In this document: positions 5,503-9,289 of the stretch, in pieces
Layout of the letters: each line of letters starts with the position of its first letter
Position numbering within the stretch: the first letter of the stretch is position 1
NCBI GenBank assembly: GCA_016929465.1
Contig: JAFGIT010000219.1
Coordinates: 1-9,289, forward strand
Direction: 5' to 3'
Length of the DNA: 9,289 nucleotides
DNA from: Candidatus Coatesiibacteriota bacterium
GTDB taxonomy: Bacteria; B130-G9
Notes under the pieces: generated by a model
Databases searched by the model: none
What the model was told of the DNA's origin: nothing
What the model saw: only the letters and a program-made list of their open reading frames with translations
Translations under genes and position numbers: made by a program

Positions 5503-7622
5503 TTCGGCAGATTGCGCATGAGCTCGTTGATGCGGTCCTCCTCGCCGAACTGCTTCTTCGCGTCGATGAGCGTTCTCTGGGCGTTGCCGATCTCGCCGAG
5601 GGAGGCATAAACCCTCGCAAGGTCGATGCTAAGCTGCAGGTCCTGCACACTCTCCATGCCCTTGACGAGCCGGTCGCGGGCCTCCGTGAGCCTGCCCATG
5701 CTCTCGAGTATGACGACCATGTTGTGCCAGGCCTGCCTTAGCGACGGATCGATCCTGATTGCGTTCTCGAATGCGCTCAACGCAAGCCCGTCCTTCCCCT
5801 GCTGGGCATAGACCGCGCCCATGTTGAAGTACGCCTGTGCGTAATCGGGATCGACCGACAGGACCTTCTTCCAGAGCTCGATTGCCTCGGCGGTTCGGCC
5901 TTTGTACGAGTAGAGTGCTCCGAGATTGAAGAGCGAGTGATGGTCCCGCGGATTGCAGTCCAGGCTGATGATGCTCTCTTCGATTGCCTCATCGAGTCGG
6001 CCCAGGTTGCGCAGACATACAGACGCGAGGTAGTGGTTGAGGAAATCCGAGCCGCAGAACTCAGAGGCTCTCTCGAACTCCTTCGCGGCGGCCTCAAAGC
6101 GGCCCTGGTTCTTCAAGGAAAGCCCCTCCGACTGGTGATAATTCGCAATGAACTCGGAGTTATTGACCTGGATTATAGCGATAATTGCTGCCACCCCAAT
6201 CACGATTCCGGCCATCTTCGGCTTTGGGGCATTCCCGGTCTGCTGTCGATAGAAGCCTGAAGAGGCCCGAGAAGCAGAGCTCCGCGCGGCGATAATCCCG
6301 CAGAACACCCAGAACATCATCGAGGAGACGGGAAGCTGCAGCGGAAAGCTGAAGAAGGAGTGAACGAGCATCGCCGTCTGCCCGACGATGACCGCTTGTA
6401 TCCCGAGCCGGTCCTTTCTGTCCATCGCCCTTGACGAAGCCCTGAAGCCCGCCCAGTAGATGGCCACAATCAGGAACATGAAGGCCACGAGGCCCTGCGC
6501 ACCGAGCTCCGCGGTCGTCTGCAGATATTCGTTGTGCGCACGCTGAACTTTCTTGAAGCGCCCGGTCATTCGATGCTCCTCGACCGTGCGATATTCGGGA
6601 TAGAGCATCTCGTAGTTCGCCATCCCGACACCGAGAGGATGCTCGGCGATCATCGATAGCGTTGACCTCCAGGTGAGGATGCGGAAGCGTATCGGCTGGT
6701 CGTCGAGATTGAAGAGCGATGCAGCCTTCTCTGAGACGAGCTGCCTGGTGGAGGGGCTCGCGATGACCAATGCGATGACGATCAGGACAAGCGGGATCGC
6801 GACAATCGCGGTCCTCCGCGACCAGTTCCAGGAGGAGCTCTTCGATGAACCACGCCTCAATGACGGCAGAAATACTGCCCAGACGAACCAGAATGCCAAA
6901 CTGGCCGCAAAGCCAGCCCAGCCGCCCCTGCTCGCCGTTATCAATAGATAATAGAGCTGGATAATGATGCATATCCCTGACAGGGCGAGAAGAAGCATGT
7001 TCCCCCCACCGACAAGCAGGGCAACCGCGGCAGGCATCGCCATGACTATGTATGCGGCGGCGAAGTTGTTGTGCCCGATCGTTGAGGGGGTGTGCAGCTC
7101 CCCGTATGAATCCGCAATCTGCCTCTGGCCGAACATACCGAAATACTGGACTATCCCCAAGAAGGCGACGAGCGTGCTGATGAGGGTGACAGTGATCAGA
7201 ATCTTCCGAAGGCTCATTCCACGCTGGACGAGCGTTTTGGTGGCCATCATCAGCGCGAGCATATAGAGCAGATTTGTCGCCGCTCTTGCTGCCCAGGGCT
7301 TGTTCTCGGCGAAAAAGACGGAGAGGAATGCGCAAGCCACAAATACGATCGCGGGGACCACGACCGGTCCCTTCAACAGCCTCCGCCATTCGGGCCAGAC
7401 CGCAAGCGAAGCAGCGGCAATCAGGAAGGGTATCCCGAGCTGAAGGATCGCCCACTTGACCTGTGTGTATCGGTCATGAGTATGGGGTGTGAACGCGAGC
7501 GGTACCGCACACAGGAGCAGGAGGAGGAGATGCTCTCCAGCGAGAGCGGAGAATCTCCGGCTCAGCTCGAGGCAGCTCTCTGGCTTTCGTCCCTTCACGT
7601 CGGCTTTCCTGGCGCGGCTCAA
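5499..7622 (-). CDS. O-antigen ligase (Wzy/WaaL-type) fused to C-terminal TPR repeats
   Basis: Integral inner-membrane glycan polymerase or ligase, 707 residues. About a dozen hydrophobic segments lie between residues 28 and 485. Wzy_C/WaaL hallmarks are visible: TIGHNNFAAAYI (181-192), TASRGGWAGF (229-238), the extended loop at about 290-365 with GVGMANYEMLYPEY (331-344), and AHNEYLQTTAELGAQG (362-377), whose His and Arg-type residues are implicated in catalysis in this superfamily. From about residue 493 to the end lie about six TPR units; the best reads ALYSYKGRTAEAIELWKKVL followed by DPDYAQAYFNMGAVYAQQGK. They would offer a periplasmic or cytoplasmic docking surface. The acceptor (lipid A core, another lipid, or protein) cannot be decided. 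The start is TTG at 7622 with GGGAG nine bases upstream, overlapping the rex stop as TTGA. The downstream neighbour overlaps as ATGA. Confidence 0.88.
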   Translation of the reverse strand: MSRARKADVKGRKPESCLELSRRFSALAGEHLLLLLLCAVPLAFTPHTHDRYTQVKWAILQLGIPFLIAAASLAVWPEWRRLLKGPVVVPAIVFVACAFLSVFFAENKPWAARAATNLLYMLALMMATKTLVQRGMSLRKILITVTLISTLVAFLGIVQYFGMFGQRQIADSYGELHTPSTIGHNNFAAAYIVMAMPAAVALLVGGGNMLLLALSGICIIIQLYYLLITASRGGWAGFAASLAFWFVWAVFLPSLRRGSSKSSSWNWSRRTAIVAIPLVLIVIALVIASPSTRQLVSEKAASLFNLDDQPIRFRILTWRSTLSMIAEHPLGVGMANYEMLYPEYRTVEEHRMTGRFKKVQRAHNEYLQTTAELGAQGLVAFMFLIVAIYWAGFRASSRAMDRKDRLGIQAVIVGQTAMLVHSFFSFPLQLPVSSMMFWVFCGIIAARSSASRASSGFYRQQTGNAPKPKMAGIVIGVAAIIAIIQVNNSEFIANYHQSEGLSLKNQGRFEAAAKEFERASEFCGSDFLNHYLASVCLRNLGRLDEAIEESIISLDCNPRDHHSLFNLGALYSYKGRTAEAIELWKKVLSVDPDYAQAYFNMGAVYAQQGKDGLALSAFENAIRIDPSLRQAWHNMVVILESMGRLTEARDRLVKGMESVQDLQLSIDLARVYASLGEIGNAQRTLIDAKKQFGEEDRINELMRNLPK

Positions 7623-8347
7623 TCCAGTCCGCTCCCGTCGATGTCCGTCTGCCCCTGGTGATAGACCCTATTGACGAAGTAGGCGAGATTCTCGAGATAT
7701 ATCGTGAAGTCCACGTTGTGGACGAACACGCCCGGCGGCACCTTTATTCTGGCCGGCGCGAAGTTGAGAATCGCCTTCAGGCCCGCCGCTACGATCGAAT
7801 TCGCTGCGTCCTGTGCATCCGGTCCGGGGACCGCGATAATTCCAATCTCGATATCCCTTTCATGGGCCACTTCAGGGAGGACATCGATGTGCAGAATCTC
7901 GAGCTTCAATTCGCCTTCTCCGAGCGTTTTATCGGGAAATTTATCAAGTAAGGCGGATATCTCGAATTTGCTCTCCGCAAGGCCTTTGTGCTTCGCGAGT
8001 GCCCTGCCGAGTCTGCCTGCCCCGACTATCGCTACTTTCCAGGTTCTCTCGAGTCCGAGAATACCCATCAGTGACTCTCGGAGTCCGTGGACCTCATAGC
8101 CGATCCCGGCTCTGCCAAATGCTCCGAAAAAGCCAAGGTCCTTCCGAACCGAGGCGGCGCTTATCGAAAATCTCTCTCCAAGCTCTCGCGATGAAGTCTT
8201 CTCTACGCCCTCCTGCTCGAGCTCCGCGAGACGCCTCAGGTAAAGGGAGACCCTGAAGAGAGCCAGCGTGGACACGGCTGAGCTATCCGAATGGCCGGTC
8301 CGATTTTTCCGCGAGCCGCAGGCCTTGATTCGCTTCAATTCAATCAA
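7619..8347 (-). CDS. rex: redox-sensing transcriptional repressor Rex
   Basis: Rex binds DNA when NADH is low and releases it when NADH rises, controlling respiration and fermentation genes. Both domains are present. The N-terminal winged helix includes RVSLYLRRLAELEQEG (32-47) and the recognition region SAASVRKDLGFFGAFG (63-78). The Rossmann domain includes the NAD(H)-binding VAIVGAGRLGRAL (105-117), IIAVPGPDAQDAA (170-182), LNFAP (194-198) and the dimer-swap C-terminal helix NVDFTIYLENLAYF (211-224). The length is 242 residues if translation starts at the TTG at 8347, whose overlap with the nnr stop (TTGA) mirrors the next junction. Rex proteins are usually near 210 residues, and a GTG at 8275 (codon 25) would give 218, so the 24-residue basic N-terminus may not be translated. 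Neither start has a strong ribosome binding site. It lies between nnr and the ligase gene. Confidence 0.93.
   Translation of the reverse strand: MIELKRIKACGSRKNRTGHSDSSAVSTLALFRVSLYLRRLAELEQEGVEKTSSRELGERFSISAASVRKDLGFFGAFGRAGIGYEVHGLRESLMGILGLERTWKVAIVGAGRLGRALAKHKGLAESKFEISALLDKFPDKTLGEGELKLEILHIDVLPEVAHERDIEIGIIAVPGPDAQDAANSIVAAGLKAILNFAPARIKVPPGVFVHNVDFTIYLENLAYFVNRVYHQGQTDIDGSGLD
7632..7636 (-). promoter_or_regulatory. ribosome binding site for the TTG-start ligase gene
   Basis: GGGAG on the minus strand lies nine bases before TTG 7622-7620. It sits inside the last codons of rex and decides for this rare start codon, since the next in-frame ATG is beyond the first two membrane segments. 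Confidence 0.7.
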
Positions 8348-9289
8348 TCACGGTTCAGGCCCGTGAGCTCCGCGATTGATTCTGGCAAGACCTCGATTAT
8401 ATCCGATGCAATCAGGCTGGATTCGCCGACCGCATCAGCCGAAATGTCACCGGCAAGGCCGTGGAGATATACGCCGAGCTTCGCCGCCTCGACCAGGGGG
8501 ACGCCCTGTCCCGCTAGCCCAGCGATAATGCCGGTCAAGACGTCACCTGTTCCGCCGCTCGCCATTCCGGCGTTGCCCGTCACGTTGATGAATGCAGTCC
8601 CGTCGGGAGCCGCGATGATGGTCCTCGCACTCTTCAGCACAACCGTTGCCTTGTTCGATTGAGCGAATTTTCGGGCTGTGCCAAGTCTATCATTCATAAT
8701 ATCGGCCATCTCGAGGCCGCTGACACGCGAGAATTCCTTCGGATGTGGCGTCAGCACGATCGGGCACTCGAGTTCCTGAAGGACCTGCCCGCAACCCTTC
8801 AGGGCGTTGATCCCATCCGCATCCAAGACCACTGGGATGCCATCGATCTTCGGCAGCAGCTCGCGGACGAACTCGACCGAACTCGCATCTGTCCCCAACC
8901 CAGGGCCGAGTGCGATGGCGCTTATCCTCAGCTCATCGATCAGTCGTAGGACTTCCCCAACCGCTGATGCCGAAATAATGCCCGGCTTGTCGCCGCTGAG
9001 CGGGATGGTCATCGCCTCGGTTATTTTGGCCTCCATGATCTCATTCAGCGATGCCGGGATTGCCGCGGTGCAAAGCCCCGCACCGATTCTCATGGCGGCC
9101 ATCGCGGAAAGAGCAACCGCCCCGGTCTTTCCGGTTGATGCGCCGATGATGAGCGTATGCCCGTATGTGCCCTTATGCGAGTCCGGTAGTCGGAGAAAAA
9201 CACTCGGGTCGAGCTCATCGGGATCGAGACGGAAGGTGGTCACCTTCCTTTTATAGATGATCTCGCGAGGGATGCCGATGTCGGCGACG
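8344..9289 (-). CDS. nnr: bifunctional NAD(P)HX repair enzyme (partial, dehydratase domain visible)
   Basis: ADP/ATP-dependent NAD(P)H-hydrate dehydratase, which restores NADH and NADPH from their hydrated forms. The frame is open to the right edge. Before the GTG at 9243 it reads VADIGIPREIIYKRK, the typical end of the NAD(P)HX epimerase (YjeF_N) domain, so the gene is most likely the two-domain Nnr with its 5' part missing here. In the visible 314 residues, dehydratase motifs are SHKGTYGHTLIIG (37-49), MRIGAGL (66-72), LGPGLG (127-132), VLDADGINAL (154-163), LTPHPKEF (179-186) and the nucleotide-binding NAGMASGGTGDVLTG (239-253) with its conserved Asp. The stop overlaps the rex start. Adjacency to rex joins two functions concerned with the NAD(H) pool. 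The family is secure; that the gene is a fusion rests on fifteen residues. Confidence 0.93.
   Translation of the reverse strand, partial: VADIGIPREIIYKRKVTTFRLDPDELDPSVFLRLPDSHKGTYGHTLIIGASTGKTGAVALSAMAAMRIGAGLCTAAIPASLNEIMEAKITEAMTIPLSGDKPGIISASAVGEVLRLIDELRISAIALGPGLGTDASSVEFVRELLPKIDGIPVVLDADGINALKGCGQVLQELECPIVLTPHPKEFSRVSGLEMADIMNDRLGTARKFAQSNKATVVLKSARTIIAAPDGTAFINVTGNAGMASGGTGDVLTGIIAGLAGQGVPLVEAAKLGVYLHGLAGDISADAVGESSLIASDIIEVLPESIAELTGLNRD

Noticed and set aside
6160-7455. A 431-codon open frame on the minus strand inside the ligase gene
   Set aside because: It is a shadow frame of a high-GC gene, rich in Arg, Ala, Asp and Gly and with no family resemblance, while the ligase frame has clear motifs.
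1-9289. A Rex operator (TTGTGA-N6-TCACAA type), tRNA, rRNA, CRISPR array or insertion sequence
   Set aside because: I looked through the non-coding stretches by eye and found no Rex-type palindrome, cloverleaf, regularly spaced repeats or transposase; the promoter of the rex operon lies outside the window.

Overview
This is a bacterial chromosomal window of moderately high GC with six genes, one of them cut by the right edge. The organism looks like a diderm (Gram-negative-type) bacterium. An O-antigen-ligase-type polymerase fused to TPR repeats implies surface or lipid-linked polysaccharide, and the two visible promoters fit the housekeeping sigma-70 consensus. A Rex redox repressor argues against the enteric and most other proteobacterial lineages. 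I cannot name the phylum; an uncultured or candidate-phylum bacterium is plausible, but that is inference.

Left part, plus strand. Positions 1-250 are non-coding. They hold a long GC-rich hairpin (about 24-75) and a sigma-70 promoter with a perfect TATAAT (183-210). Next is an unrecognised four-helix membrane protein of 645 residues (251-2188), visibly more AT-rich than the other genes and without a co-directional partner in the window, so it may be accessory or acquired. A 307-base intergenic stretch follows. It carries a near-consensus promoter (TTGACA-17-TATAAA, 2372-2400) overlapped by an inverted repeat, and a roughly 90-base leader. It drives a B12-binding-domain radical SAM protein starting at GTG (2496-3935).

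Right part, minus strand, read from the right edge leftwards. There is one tightly packed gene series: bifunctional NAD(P)HX repair enzyme nnr (5' end outside the window), rex (NADH/NAD+ sensing repressor), O-antigen-ligase/TPR protein, a small membrane-anchored protein with FAM3/ILEI-like segments, and a Ppx/GppA phosphatase. The first three junctions are 4-base stop/start overlaps (TTGA, TTGA, ATGA) and the last is TAA-T-ATG, so the series is very probably one translationally coupled operon. Its promoter lies outside the window. The operon converges on the radical SAM gene, and their 3' ends overlap by 15 bases.

How the genes may work together: nnr and rex both concern the NAD(H) pool (repair of hydrated NADH, and sensing of the NADH/NAD+ ratio). 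Ppx/GppA concerns polyphosphate or (p)ppGpp. The ligase and its small partner act at the cell envelope. A link between redox or energy status and surface-glycan assembly is an attractive reading, but it rests only on operon structure. The observations most worth a second look are the small FAM3/ILEI-like protein, whose conserved segments appear in swapped order, and the orphan membrane protein.
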